A DNA stretch of 64,000 nucleotides from Silvimonas soli (GTDB taxonomy: Bacteria > Pseudomonadota > Gammaproteobacteria > Burkholderiales > Chitinibacteraceae). The notes beneath the pieces were generated by a model. The model did not search any database. It saw only the letters and a list, made by a program, of their open reading frames with translations, and was not told where the DNA came from. The stretch lies in assembly GCF_030035605.1 (NCBI RefSeq), contig NZ_CP106736.1, forward strand, positions 3,717,001 to 3,781,000, read 5' to 3'. Below, one piece after another: positions 46,001 through 56,011 of the stretch (position 1 is its first letter; the number at the start of each line of letters is the position of its first letter). The position numbers were made by a program, and so were the translations under genes.

Positions 46001-46707
46001 GCGGCATTTTCGAGCTGCTGCAAGGCATGGGCTGCGGTTTCCAGTTGCGCGAAGAAGTCTGTAGGTGGAGTGGGGCGGCTTTCCAGTGCCAGTACGCTAC
46101 GCAGCTTGTCGGCCAATCCTTGCGGTGAGGCCGCGACCGACAGCACAGCTTCAACGCCTGCCTGGCCAAGCTGGTAAACGTGCTCGCGCCAGTAATCGCG
46201 TGTGGCTTCCAGCCGTAGTTCATCTTCGTTCTGCACCAGTTCTTCATTGAACAGATTGCCGCTATCAAACGCGTGCTCGCGCAACATGCGCTGGCACCAG
46301 GCGTCAATAGTGTGCACTGCGGCTTCATCCATCATTTCTGCGGCGGTGGCCAGGCGTAACGCGGCGCGGCTGCGAGCGGTGTCATCGACATAATCTGCCA
46401 GCACTTCGCGCAAAAAATCATCGTGCGCGGCAGGTTGTTGTTCTCCACGAAAACAGCGGGCGGCTTCCAGCAAGCGGGCACGGATACGGTCAGACAACTC
46501 GCGCGTAGCGGCGCGGGTAAAGGTCATGACCAGGATTTCGGAGGGCAACAATGGCCGGGCAAAAGCGTTGCCCGCGCCATGCCCCAGCACCAGCCGCACG
46601 TATAGCGCGGCGATGGTCCAGGTCTTGCCGGTACCCGCGCTGGCTTCAATCAGGCGGCTGCCCCACAGCGGGAAAGAGAGGGCTTGCAGCGGCGTCGGGT
46701 TACTCAT
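43051..46707 (-). CDS. recB: Exodeoxyribonuclease V beta subunit (RecB)
   Basis: 3'-5' helicase and nuclease of RecBCD, 1218 aa. The UvrD-type N-terminus has Walker A EASAGTGKTWTIAALYVRL, AMVDEFQDTSPIQYRIFD as the DEFQDT box, LTTNYRS, TVHKSKGLEYPLVFLPF and LFYVAVTRARHALWLG. The C-terminal nuclease domain shows the catalytic segment YWVLDYKSNALG. ATG 46707 lies 8 bases inside the end of recC, with GGAG upstream. The intact nuclease motif indicates a working enzyme for double-strand-break repair and degradation of linear foreign DNA. Confidence 0.95.
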   Translation of the reverse strand: MSNPTPLQALSFPLWGSRLIEASAGTGKTWTIAALYVRLVLGHGAGNAFARPLLPSEILVMTFTRAATRELSDRIRARLLEAARCFRGEQQPAAHDDFLREVLADYVDDTARSRAALRLATAAEMMDEAAVHTIDAWCQRMLREHAFDSGNLFNEELVQNEDELRLEATRDYWREHVYQLGQAGVEAVLSVAASPQGLADKLRSVLALESRPTPPTDFFAQLETAAHALQQLENAARESWRNHLTNLEQSWLGAFEAGWLNKARYNHANTPFTQRLQVIRDWASNGKQTHKDLRKWLRLFTPDGWVFTKAGEIDGPRRLTHPVANHILDWLDAADKFAATRADLILHATQWVELRLAHLKQQAGVFGFADMLQRLDHALSGPNGAALRERIVTQYPVAMVDEFQDTSPIQYRIFDQLYHTAANDPASGLFLIGDPKQSIYGFRGADIYSYLAARTATAGRHYVLTTNYRSTKALVRAANRLFLHAEQNPQLAGAFRYRQNGVNPVPFEAVGAQGRSDQFVTGAGAASALTLWHGQQLLNGTAYQRHFAELTAEHIVGLLNDPQAGFASANGLQRLQPADIAILVRTGKEAAVVRRALQVRGVPSVYLSDKDSVFESGEAADLLRWLAAVANPLDGRSARAAYATPTAGLSLAELSQLAVDDIAWETRVEELKALKLTWQRQGVLAMLRQTLHQLDLPARLLGEIGGERRLTNLLHLAELLQTASQLVEGEQALIRWLAEQIAGLGEGGDERIVRLESDAELVKVVTVHKSKGLEYPLVFLPFACTFRQVDKRNRTLVEYVDDLGQRQVDFSLGDEAMQRAEEARLQEDLRLFYVAVTRARHALWLGTSALVVGNGKKSQLDKSALGYLIAGGQMLAETDLAAKLAELKAECADLALQTVPDTDTALPRTILQQRAEITELPQAPHYHGQFDTSWNIASFSSLIRDLQSWQHVAIPAAETAQAETLSEAPDEAPATQVDDAPWHRFPRGALPGTLLHDQLEWLASEGFDLVLSDNFAQRLGRRCERLGWANRKEDVIAWLKETTLTPLLPINVPLLELDQIMPEMEFWFPSEQLASSTVDALCREHLLDHAPRPKLAERELHGMVKGYADLVFEQDGRYWVLDYKSNALGAGDADYHATALQQAMATHRYDVQAAIYMLALHRLLRQRLGVNYNPAQHLGGAIYLFLRGIKGPERGCYVVPPNIALLDALDAALGEVHA

Positions 46708-49700
46708 CAGCGGTCTCCTCATCGGTGGCGCTGGCGTCATGCGTGACGGTGCCGACTTGTTCGGTGATCCATTGCTGCAGAGGCGCAAACAACTCCGTGG
46801 CCAGCGTGGCAAAACGGCCATCGGCGATCAGGCTTTCATAATCGGGCCAGGTGCGTGCCAGGCAAGGTTCGTCGCGCTCGGCGGGAGAGAACATGCCACC
46901 CTCATAAACTTGCCACGGCTTGCCATTTTCCGAGACTGCGGCCAGCGCGGTTTTACCGGCAAACGGTAGCGGTTCAGCCATGCCTTGTTGCCAGGCAGCG
47001 AGGACGTGCTCAAGGGTATCGATAGCGTCTTGTTGTTCTGGCTGGCCCAGTGTCAGCACAGCATCGCGACTGACAATGATGCCGGTAATGGCTTCACCGC
47101 AAGCGGCAGCCACCAGTTGTCGTACCCACGGCAGGATCAGTTTTTCGGCACGCGGCTGGCCGTCTTTGCAAAGCACGCCAGGGTCGAGTTGCAACCAGGC
47201 GCGGGCATGGCCTTGCTGACGCAAACCGTCAAGCCAGTCTTCGACTTGCAAGCTAGCATGTTCAAAATGCAGCCGGACTTTTTCCCCGGCGGCGGGCCAT
47301 GCCTCAAGTTGCAGCAACCATTGCTGCCAGGCCGGGGTGACCTGTGCCGCCAGTGCGTCGCGAGTGCGTTTACCCATGGGGCCAATCGGCAAGCGGCCGG
47401 TGCGGGTAATGCGCTCGGCATGGTTGTCGATCAACGCGGCCAGATGCGGCGCATCGCCAAGGTCTGCCGTGTCGGCGGAGGCCAACATGGTTTGCACCAG
47501 CTGATATTGTTCCAGCCCATTCAGCACAAAGGGTTCTTCGTCTTCCTGCGCGATATCGAGCTGATCGAACACCACGTTGAGCCGCTGGCGGAAGAACGTT
47601 TTCACCGGATTGCGCAAAAATTCGGCCAGCAGCGGCAGGGTTAACCGGAACTCGGGCGTGGGTTCAAACGGCGCCAGGGTCTGATCGCGCCGTGGCGTAA
47701 CGGCTTGATGCGCAGCACGCCATTCGCGGGCGTAAGTCAGCAGTTCGCCGCCTTCAAAATAGCGGCGGCTGAAGGGTTGCAGCGGGTGTTCAGTGGTCAG
47801 GCGTTCAATCACACCGTCTTGCCAGCCGGCCCGCAGATAATCGCGCAATTGCGATACCAATACCGATGGCGGCTGCTCGCTGTTATCGCGCGCATTGCGG
47901 CCAGTCCAGCTGATGTAGAGCGTATGACGGGCGGCCAGCACGGCTTCCAGCATCAGATAGCGGTCATCATCGCGCCGCGAGCGATCACCGGGCCGGTATT
48001 GGCCGGGCTGGCTGATCAAGTCAAAATCGGTGCGATTGGCCTGACGCGGGTAATCGCCATCGTTCATGCCCAACAGGCACACCACTTTGAACGGAATGGC
48101 GCGCATTGGCATCAGCGTGCAGAAGGTAACGCCACCTGCCAGAAAACGCTGGTTGAGCGTGGGTTCGTCGACATTGCCCAGCCAGGCTTCGCGCAGCACG
48201 GCCAGTGGCACGGTATCGGTAAATTGCGCGGTATCGCACGCTTCCAGCCAGCGCTGCAGGGCGCTTTCCAGCGCAATGAGGGTGAGGCGATCCGCTTCGT
48301 TATCGGGTGCGAAAAAATCGGCCAGCAGCGCCCGGCCGGTATCGCTCCATTGATCAGGCGTCAAAGCCTGGGTAAGTGCGCTGCTCCATTTGAGCAACGC
48401 GGCGACCAGAGTGGCGAGTGACCCGGCCAGCGCAGCGTCCAGCCCGCCGACTTCGGCATACGGTTCTATTCCGGCAAAGGTGGCGTCGTTACCGCTGGCA
48501 TAACCGAGCAACATGCGGCGCAGCCCGAACAGCCAGCTGTTTTGCTCGCCACAGGCAGCCAGATCCAGCTGTGCGCGTTGCCCGGCGGACAAACCCCAGC
48601 GCACGCCCGCGCCACTGCTCCATTGCGCCAGGCGCGCCAGATCGGATTCCGCCAGCCCGAAGCGCTGGGCCAGTGCCGGTACGTCCAGCAGATCGCGAAT
48701 CTCGCTCAGGCGGCAGCGTTGCTCGGGCAGGCGCAGCAGCCACTCCATGGCCTTGAGTACCGGATTGATACCGCGATTTTTCTGGTCGGCAATCAGCCAC
48801 GGAATAGTGCGTTCGTCGCGATTGCCATATTGACCAAACACGGCGCGGATTGCCGGGGCAAAGGTTTCGATATCCGGCACCATCACCACCACATCGCGCG
48901 GCGATAGCGGTTGCGCGGGAGTGGCGGCGGCGAACAGTTTCAACAACTGGTCGTGCAGGATTTCCACTTCGCGCTGGGCGCTGTGGGCAATGTGAAAAAC
49001 GATGGAACGATCATCCGCTGCGACCGCCAGCCGATCCTGCGGTTGCGGCAACGGTTCCAGATCGCGCACTTGCGCTTGTAGTTGCGCCAGGATGGTTTGG
49101 CCGGTTTCGTCATCAAACAGGTCAATGCGCGGCGCGTTGAAACGCTCGCGGGCAGCGGCGGCATCGTCGAATTCATCCAGCATGCGCACAAAGTCCCGGC
49201 CCTGACGCCCCCAACTGGCCAGCAGCGGGTTGCTGTGCACGTGCATGGTATCCAGATCAATCAGCCCCAGATCACGGCCATCGCGTAAGGGATGACGGCG
49301 GCGGGCTGCGCGCAACAACTCGCGGCCATCCATGATGTCGCCCCAGTGAAACTGGCACGGATTGGGCACCGCCAGAATCACCTGGCATTGTTGCGACAGC
49401 GCAGCGAGTGCTTCCAGCGTTTGCATTGGCAGGGTGGACACGCCAAACAGCACCACGCGGCGCGGCAACGGTACGGCAGGGGCGACGCCCGCCTCCAGCA
49501 AACTGACAAACTGGCGGTGAATGGCATCGCGACTGGTGGCACGGGTTTCTTCAGGCACGTCGGCCAGAATTGCCCGCCATAACGCGGCTTGCCAGCGTTG
49601 GTCGTCGGTCAAAGTGTCGATCTGGCCGTTGGCGCGGCGCAGCGTGTCTTTGCCCGCAGCCCAATCGGCCAGCCAATCCGCGCGGTAGACCTGATATTGG

Positions 49701-50128
49701 TCATACAAATCAGCCAGTTTTTCGGCGAGTTGCCAGCGCCGGGCCGGATCACCATCTTGCATAAAGCGTTGCAACGGCGCGAAGCTTGGCTCAAGCGGCA
49801 GGGCGGGCAAAATGCGCATCAAACGCCACGCCAGCGGCGCTTTGTCTAGTGGCGACACGGGCGGCACGGCCTGCTTGCCCAGCATCTGCCGATATCCCTG
49901 CCACAGAAAGCGCGCTGGCAATTGCACCGCTGCTGCTGCGCAAATCCCCGTTTGCTCAGCCAGCGACATCTTCAGCCACTCGGCGATGCTGTTGCTCTGC
50001 ACGAGGAATATGGCTTCTTCCAGCGGGTTGAGCGGCTGCTGGCTGATCCACTGAAAAACGGCATCACGCAGCAGTTCGAGGCGATTGCCGTGTAGAACCA
50101 GCAGGCCGGGGGGAATGGGGTGGGTCAT
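46700..50128 (-). CDS. recC: Exodeoxyribonuclease V gamma subunit (RecC)
   Basis: Chi-recognition subunit of RecBCD, 1142 aa. It begins LLVLHGNRLELLRDAVFQWI and has family features such as LNPLEEAIFLVQSNSIAEWL, the WQGYR region and, in the middle, RAIPFKVVCLLGMNDGDYPR. The ATG at 50128 fits other RecC N-termini; the frame opens 135 bases further up without support. It is the first gene of the recCBD operon; the region upstream shows no obvious promoter I would defend. Confidence 0.95.
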   Translation of the reverse strand: MTHPIPPGLLVLHGNRLELLRDAVFQWISQQPLNPLEEAIFLVQSNSIAEWLKMSLAEQTGICAAAAVQLPARFLWQGYRQMLGKQAVPPVSPLDKAPLAWRLMRILPALPLEPSFAPLQRFMQDGDPARRWQLAEKLADLYDQYQVYRADWLADWAAGKDTLRRANGQIDTLTDDQRWQAALWRAILADVPEETRATSRDAIHRQFVSLLEAGVAPAVPLPRRVVLFGVSTLPMQTLEALAALSQQCQVILAVPNPCQFHWGDIMDGRELLRAARRRHPLRDGRDLGLIDLDTMHVHSNPLLASWGRQGRDFVRMLDEFDDAAAARERFNAPRIDLFDDETGQTILAQLQAQVRDLEPLPQPQDRLAVAADDRSIVFHIAHSAQREVEILHDQLLKLFAAATPAQPLSPRDVVVMVPDIETFAPAIRAVFGQYGNRDERTIPWLIADQKNRGINPVLKAMEWLLRLPEQRCRLSEIRDLLDVPALAQRFGLAESDLARLAQWSSGAGVRWGLSAGQRAQLDLAACGEQNSWLFGLRRMLLGYASGNDATFAGIEPYAEVGGLDAALAGSLATLVAALLKWSSALTQALTPDQWSDTGRALLADFFAPDNEADRLTLIALESALQRWLEACDTAQFTDTVPLAVLREAWLGNVDEPTLNQRFLAGGVTFCTLMPMRAIPFKVVCLLGMNDGDYPRQANRTDFDLISQPGQYRPGDRSRRDDDRYLMLEAVLAARHTLYISWTGRNARDNSEQPPSVLVSQLRDYLRAGWQDGVIERLTTEHPLQPFSRRYFEGGELLTYAREWRAAHQAVTPRRDQTLAPFEPTPEFRLTLPLLAEFLRNPVKTFFRQRLNVVFDQLDIAQEDEEPFVLNGLEQYQLVQTMLASADTADLGDAPHLAALIDNHAERITRTGRLPIGPMGKRTRDALAAQVTPAWQQWLLQLEAWPAAGEKVRLHFEHASLQVEDWLDGLRQQGHARAWLQLDPGVLCKDGQPRAEKLILPWVRQLVAAACGEAITGIIVSRDAVLTLGQPEQQDAIDTLEHVLAAWQQGMAEPLPFAGKTALAAVSENGKPWQVYEGGMFSPAERDEPCLARTWPDYESLIADGRFATLATELFAPLQQWITEQVGTVTHDASATDEETADE

Positions 50129-50265
50129 GGATGGAATTCGGGTTTCCGGTGGCAGCAGCAAGGTAGGGGGTAGTTTAACAAGGGAATGGGAGGAGGGGGT
50201 CGAGACCGGTGTGGCAGCTTCAACTTCAAGTGCTTTATGAGTGCCGCAGGCGTTGTCACGCACGC

Positions 50266-50296
50266 AAAAAAAAAGCCCCGCAAATGCGGAGCTTTC
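50266..50296 (-). terminator. Terminator on the minus strand after the DUF1348 gene
   Basis: Read on the minus strand: AAAGCTCCGCA, a short loop, TGCGGGGCTTT and a T-run of nine. It is about 120 bases past the DUF1348 stop and also just upstream of recC, so it shields the rec operon from read-through. Confidence 0.8.
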
Positions 50297-50416
50297 AAAT
50301 TGTGGACTTCCAGACTGGAGAGATGAGTACTCTGAAAAAAGTAATCAGGGCGCAATTTAGCCTGGCTTTGTTACACCAACATGAATCCTCGATTTGCAAC
50401 TGTTTCAAAGGCAGGC

Positions 50417-50884
50417 TTAACACCCAAGGTCGCTTAAACCGGGATGATCGTCCGGGCGGCGGCCCAGCGGCCAGTGAAATTGCCGTTCACTTTCTTCAAT
50501 GGCGACGTCGTTAATGCTGGCGTGGCGATGGGTCATCAGGCCGGCGGCGTTGAATTCCCAATTTTCATTGCCGTAGCTGCGAAACCACTGGCCGGAATCG
50601 TCATGCCATTCATAGGCAAAGCGCACGGCGATGCGTGGGCCGCCAAAGGCCCAGACTTCCTTGATCAAGCGGTAATCCAGTTCTCGTGCCCACTTGCGTT
50701 CCAGCAAAGCTTGCGCAGCGGCACGGCCAACGAGGAATTCGTTACGGTTGCGCCAGCGGGTGTCTTCGCTGTACGCAAGTACCACGCGCTGGGGGTCACG
50801 ACTGTTCCAGCCATCTTCGGCAAGCCGCACTTTGGCGATGGCGGTTTCCAGGGTGAACGGCGGCAGGGGTGGGCGATTTTCCAT
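50417..50884 (-). CDS. DUF1348 (nuclear transport factor 2-like fold) protein
   Basis: 155 aa. It matches the DUF1348 pattern throughout: AEDGWNSRDPQRVVLAYSED, then RWRNRNEFLVGR, WARELDYRLIKEVWAFGGPR, IAVRFAYEWHDDSGQWFRSYG and ENWEFNAAGLMTHRHASIND. The fold is a small cone-shaped alpha+beta barrel common in enzymes and binding proteins; the function is unknown. AAGGAA lies before the ATG at 50884. It is divergent from a TetR regulator across two matching operators, so it is probably repressed by it. Confidence 0.85.
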   Translation of the reverse strand: MENRPPLPPFTLETAIAKVRLAEDGWNSRDPQRVVLAYSEDTRWRNRNEFLVGRAAAQALLERKWARELDYRLIKEVWAFGGPRIAVRFAYEWHDDSGQWFRSYGNENWEFNAAGLMTHRHASINDVAIEESERQFHWPLGRRPDDHPGLSDLGC

Positions 50885-50920
50885 GAGAATTCCTTGGCGA
50901 TGAATTGAGGCATACAATTA

Positions 50921-50980
50921 TGTAGACAAGTCTGTCTACATGCTCGCAACTCTAGACGGTGTAGACAGATCTGTCTACAC
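50921..50980. promoter_or_regulatory. Two TetR-type palindromic operators
   Basis: The form TGTAGACA-N4-TGTCTACA occurs exactly twice: at 50921-50940 (N4 = AGTC) and at 50960-50979 (N4 = GATC). The second is a perfect palindrome that extends one base on each side (50959-50980). The centres are 39 bp apart, close to four helical turns, so two dimers would sit on the same face. Both lie in the 105-bp gap between the DUF1348 and TetR genes, and the second ends 10 bases before the TetR start. Confidence 0.85.
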
Positions 50981-50989
50981 TCGCCAGCT

Positions 50990-51598
50990 ATGGATACGCC
51001 CAACAACACTGACATTGTCACGATGCTGGCACCCGTTGCGGCGGCAGAGCGCGAAGCGCTACCCGCCAAAGAACGCATCTTGCTCACGGCTTATGCCTTG
51101 TTTTACCAAGAGGGCATCAGAGCCACCGGCATTGATCGGGTCATCGCGGAATCCGGCGTCACCAAGGTGACGTTCTACCGGCACTATCCCAGCAAGAATG
51201 AGCTGATCCGGGCTTTTCTGGCATACCGCCACGAGCATTGGCTAGCCTGGTTTACGGCCGCATTGCAGCGTCACGGCGGCGCGAGCACTGGCGTGGCCGC
51301 GCTGGTCCCCACGCTGGCCGAATGGCTGGGCAGTGCTGATTATCGCGGTTGTGCCTTTATCAACACGGTAGTGGAACTGGGCGGCAGCTTGCCCGATGCA
51401 GTGGAGATCGCGCGTGAACACAAAGCGGCGATGACGCTGGCGATTGCCGCTTTGCTGCCGGATACACCATCGCGTCTGGCCGATGCCCAAGCCGCTGCCC
51501 AGGCGGTTGATGGTGCCATTGTGCGGGCCCAGATTGATGCTGCGCCGGATGATGCGCTCAATGCTCTGACACGGTTGTTAGCCGGTTTGGGTAACTAG
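50990..51598 (+). CDS. TetR/AcrR-family transcriptional regulator
   Basis: 202 aa. The N-terminal HTH (KERILLTAYALFYQEGIRAT, then GIDRVIAESGVTKVTFYRHY and PSKNELIRAFL) is followed by a helical ligand-binding domain. No Shine-Dalgarno sequence precedes ATG 50990, and an operator ends 10 bases before it, so the mRNA may be leaderless or have a very short leader. It very likely represses itself and the divergent DUF1348 gene. The ligand is unknown. Confidence 0.9.
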   Translation: MDTPNNTDIVTMLAPVAAAEREALPAKERILLTAYALFYQEGIRATGIDRVIAESGVTKVTFYRHYPSKNELIRAFLAYRHEHWLAWFTAALQRHGGASTGVAALVPTLAEWLGSADYRGCAFINTVVELGGSLPDAVEIAREHKAAMTLAIAALLPDTPSRLADAQAAAQAVDGAIVRAQIDAAPDDALNALTRLLAGLGN

Positions 51599-52031
51599 CC
51601 GGGTACGGTTTGGTTGCTAACAAAAGTGTTGCAAAATCAGCAACTTCTCTCCGGTTTTTGCCGCCATCGGTAGCCGATATTCGGCACACCAAACCCAAGT
51701 GGTTCTATTGCTCGGCAATTCAGTCATTTTCGGTCACGTTGGTATGTTTGTATCGGCCCGTGTCTGAATGCGGGTTGCCGATTCTATGGCGTAGCAACGC
51801 GCAATTTCTCCATCTGCATGTGGTCTGCTTGCCCCCAAAAAGCCCTGTCATGGCTGGCATTGACGCCGTCCGGTGGGTCGCGGTTAATGGCAGCACGCCG
51901 AATTCCTTACAAACCCGGCGCATATCTGTCAACCGCACGGAACCTGCCTGCGAGCAGGCAGCATTTCGCGACCCAGAGACGCAAAAGCGTCCGTTCGATA
52001 GCAAATACCAACTAACTGGATGGAGATTTTC
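51599..52031 (+). other. Chitinase upstream region
   Basis: About 430 bases between the TetR gene and the chitinase with no supported gene. A hairpin (GTTGC with GCAAC, about 51618-51643) lies just after the TetR stop and may weakly terminate. No clear promoter or catabolite-type operator could be assigned by eye. Confidence 0.4.
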
Positions 52032-53435
<1,404 letters not shown>

Positions 53436-53465
53436 CCTGGCGCTTGATGTTGTTCGTGTTCCAAA

Positions 53466-53500
53466 TAAAATCCGGCGGACATTCCGCCGGATTTTTTTAT
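53466..53500 (+). terminator. Terminator after the chitinase gene
   Basis: Stem AAATCCGGCGGA / TCCGCCGGATTT around a short loop, with a run of T's, about 30 bases past the chitinase stop. It is one of the strongest hairpins in the window. Confidence 0.92.
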
Positions 53501-53596
53501 TGATGTTTGCGGATAAACGCCAATCTACTGACACACCGGTTTTTCTTCGACCGTATAACTCTCTAGAATGACGGCAACATAAAACAAAGGTGTGCC

Positions 53597-55102
53597 ATGT
53601 CGGAAAACCCTCTCAGCACCAACATGACACGCGCCGGCACGGTTGCCGCCAGTGACGATGCCGAAATGTTTGAACTGGCGCCGGTTTCGCTGTGGCTGGA
53701 AGACTACAGCGACTTGCGTGCGCTGTTTGCCCGCTGGCGCGAAGAGGGCGTAACTGACCTGCGCGAGTTCTTTCGCGAAGACCCGAGCCGCGTTGCGCAA
53801 TGCTCGGTGTGCATTCGGGTGGTCAAGGTCAACCGCAAAACGCTGACTTTGTTTGAGGCAGAAAACGTGGAACAACTGATCGGCGGGCTGGATCGGGTGT
53901 TTCGCGACGACATGCTCAAAGAACACCTGGAAGAACTGATCCAGCTCTGGTCCGGCCAGTTGCAGTTCTTGAGCCAGACGGTCAATTACACGCTCAGCGG
54001 ACGGCGGCTGGACGTATTGCTGCGCGGCACGGTATTGCCCGGCCACGAACAAAATTGGGATCGGGTGCTGGTCGCGGTGGAAGACATCACCGAACTGGAG
54101 CGCGCGCGGCATCGGGTCGCGGTCGGCGCGCAATACGCTCGCGGTTTGTTTGAGCACTCACCGGTATCGCTGTGGGTAGAAGATTTCAGCTCGGTCAAAA
54201 CGCTGATCGATGAAATCCGCGCTCAAGGCATTTCGGATTTGCGGGTATTCACCGACGTACACCCGGAATTTGTCGAGCGCTGCATGGAAGAAATCCATGT
54301 GATCGATGTTAACCAGCACACCTTGCAAATGTTCTGCGCGCCGGACAAAAAGACCTTGTTGAGCCGTCTGCGCGATGTGTTTCGCGATGACATGCGCCCG
54401 CATTTTCGCGAGCAATTGATTGATCTGTGGGACAACAAACTGTTTCAGCAGCGCGAAGTCATCAATTACTCGCTGGAAGGCAACGTGGTGAACGTGCATC
54501 TGCAGTTTTCCGTGCTGCCTGGCCACGAGCAGAATTGGGATTTGGTGTTGGTGGCGCTGACCGACATCACCGCCCGCAAAAAAGCCGAAGCGTATCTGGA
54601 GTTCCTCGGCAAACACGACGTGCTGACCAAACTGCGCAATCGCTCTTTCTACATTGATGAGCTGAACCGGCTGGAGCGCAAAGGCCCGTTCCCGGTTACG
54701 GTGATCATTGCTGATCTGAACGGCCTGAAAAGCATTAACGACCAGCTAGGCCATGCCAGTGGCGATGCCATTTTGCGCCGGGCGGGCGAGGTGTTTGCCA
54801 AAGCGGTGGAGGCGCCGCAATACGCTGCGCGCATCGGCGGCGATGAATTCGCCTTGCTGTTGCCCGGCGTGGATGAGCGCGGCGGCGCGGCAATGGTAGA
54901 AAGCATCCGGCATTTGATCGATATGAATAACCAGTTTTATCCGGGCGCGCAACTGAGCTTCTCGATCGGCGTGGCCACTTGTCATAGAGGTGAACGGCTG
55001 GAAGCTACCGTGCAGCACGCCGACTTGTTGATGTACGAAGAAAAACGCGCCTTTTACGCCAACACGCCTGAAGACCGGCGCGGCAACAAGCATGTGGATT
55101 GA
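53597..55102 (+). CDS. Diguanylate cyclase with two tandem PAS-like sensor repeats
   Basis: 501 aa, no membrane segments. Residues about 24-165 and 180-325 are two copies of the same module: each has SPVSLWxEDFS/YSDL, a VFRDDM segment and ends VLPGHEQNWDxVLVAxxDIT. The GGDEF domain (about 335-490) has the intact motif RIGGDEFALLLPG and FSIGVA. The inhibitory RxxD site usually upstream of GGDEF is absent (the place reads EAPQ), so no product inhibition is expected. It makes c-di-GMP, and a PilZ effector gene is 4 kb away. What the repeats sense is unknown. Confidence 0.9.
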   Translation: MSENPLSTNMTRAGTVAASDDAEMFELAPVSLWLEDYSDLRALFARWREEGVTDLREFFREDPSRVAQCSVCIRVVKVNRKTLTLFEAENVEQLIGGLDRVFRDDMLKEHLEELIQLWSGQLQFLSQTVNYTLSGRRLDVLLRGTVLPGHEQNWDRVLVAVEDITELERARHRVAVGAQYARGLFEHSPVSLWVEDFSSVKTLIDEIRAQGISDLRVFTDVHPEFVERCMEEIHVIDVNQHTLQMFCAPDKKTLLSRLRDVFRDDMRPHFREQLIDLWDNKLFQQREVINYSLEGNVVNVHLQFSVLPGHEQNWDLVLVALTDITARKKAEAYLEFLGKHDVLTKLRNRSFYIDELNRLERKGPFPVTVIIADLNGLKSINDQLGHASGDAILRRAGEVFAKAVEAPQYAARIGGDEFALLLPGVDERGGAAMVESIRHLIDMNNQFYPGAQLSFSIGVATCHRGERLEATVQHADLLMYEEKRAFYANTPEDRRGNKHVD

Positions 55103-55134
55103 TGCGCTTTAGCCAGACAGGAAGGGTGGAAAAG

Positions 55135-55416
55135 ATGGCTCAGGCCAATGAACAGCAACTGCCGCAATTGCGCCAGCGCATCGACGCAATCGATCAGCAA
55201 CTGGTGAGTTTGCTGGCGGAGCGCTTTGCGATTACCCATAACGTGGGGCTGATCAAGAAAACGCAGGGTTTGCCTGCGGTCGACGCTGAGCGAGAAGCCC
55301 GACAAACCGAGCGCATCGTGCAACTAGCGCGGGATAACGGCCTGGACGAGGCGTTCGCCATCAAGTTCTTGCGCACCATCATTGATGAAGTAGTGAGCAA
55401 TCACCAGAAATTGTGA
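55135..55416 (+). CDS. Stand-alone AroQ-type chorismate mutase
   Basis: Converts chorismate to prephenate. 93 aa, all-helical type II form: LPQLRQRIDAIDQQLVSLLA with the first catalytic Arg, ERFAITHNVGLIKKTQG with the active-site Lys, then the C-terminal helices to ERIVQLARDNGL and IIDEVVSNHQKL. No signal peptide, so cytoplasmic; no fused prephenate dehydratase. GGGTGGA precedes ATG 55135. It lies 32 bases after the cyclase gene on the same strand and may be cotranscribed. Salicylate-forming pyruvate lyases have the same fold and cannot be fully excluded. Confidence 0.82.
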   Translation: MAQANEQQLPQLRQRIDAIDQQLVSLLAERFAITHNVGLIKKTQGLPAVDAEREARQTERIVQLARDNGLDEAFAIKFLRTIIDEVVSNHQKL

Positions 55417-55453
55417 CTGGTTTCAGGCGTGGTGTATTTGAACGGAGATATGC

Positions 55454-55957
55454 ATGCCGAAGTATCGATTGGCGCAACTGAATATCGCCAGCATGAAAGC
55501 GCCGCTGGAGTCCCCGGTCATGGCCGATTTTGTGGGGAACCTGGAGCGCATCAATGCGCTGGCGGAGTGTTCTCCTGGTTTTGTCTGGCGGCTCAAAGAT
55601 GAAGAGGGCGATGCCACTGCCGTTCGGGCATTTGGGGATAACGTGCTGGTCAATATGTCGGTGTGGGAAGACGTAGCATCACTGGCCCAATACGCTTTCA
55701 AATCCGCTCACGTCGAGATCATGCGCCGACGCAATGAATGGTTTGAGCGCCTGGATCGGGCTTATATGGTGTTGTGGTGGGTGGATCACGACCACATTCC
55801 GACATTGGCCGAGGCAGCCGAGCGGCTGGCTTATCTGCAAAAGTCCGGCCCGACCGCACACGCGTTTGTCTTCAAGAACGCCTTCCCCGCACCGGATGGA
55901 CAAGGGCTGGCAGGGCCGGCTGAAGAGACCCGCGACTTTGCCTGCCCCGGCACCTGA
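55454..55957 (+). CDS. DUF3291 domain protein
   Basis: 167 aa. It has the DUF3291 pattern: LAQLNIASMKAPLESPVMAD, FVWRLKDEEGDAT, VNMSVWEDVASLAQYAFKSA, HVEIMRRRNEWFERL and LWWVDHDHIPTLAEAAERLA. This ferredoxin-like fold is related to Dabb/YCII-type small enzymes and binding proteins; function unknown. AACGGAG precedes the ATG, 37 bases after the chorismate mutase stop. Confidence 0.82.
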   Translation: MPKYRLAQLNIASMKAPLESPVMADFVGNLERINALAECSPGFVWRLKDEEGDATAVRAFGDNVLVNMSVWEDVASLAQYAFKSAHVEIMRRRNEWFERLDRAYMVLWWVDHDHIPTLAEAAERLAYLQKSGPTAHAFVFKNAFPAPDGQGLAGPAEETRDFACPGT

Positions 55958-56011
55958 CGCCCGCATCCGCGCGCGTGGTGCGGGTGCTCAAGCGTTCAAG
56001 CGTTCAAATGT

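Noticed and set aside
41024..50128. RecBCD as a possible phage-defence island
   Set aside because: It is the normal core recCBD operon with intact motifs; no other defence genes are nearby.
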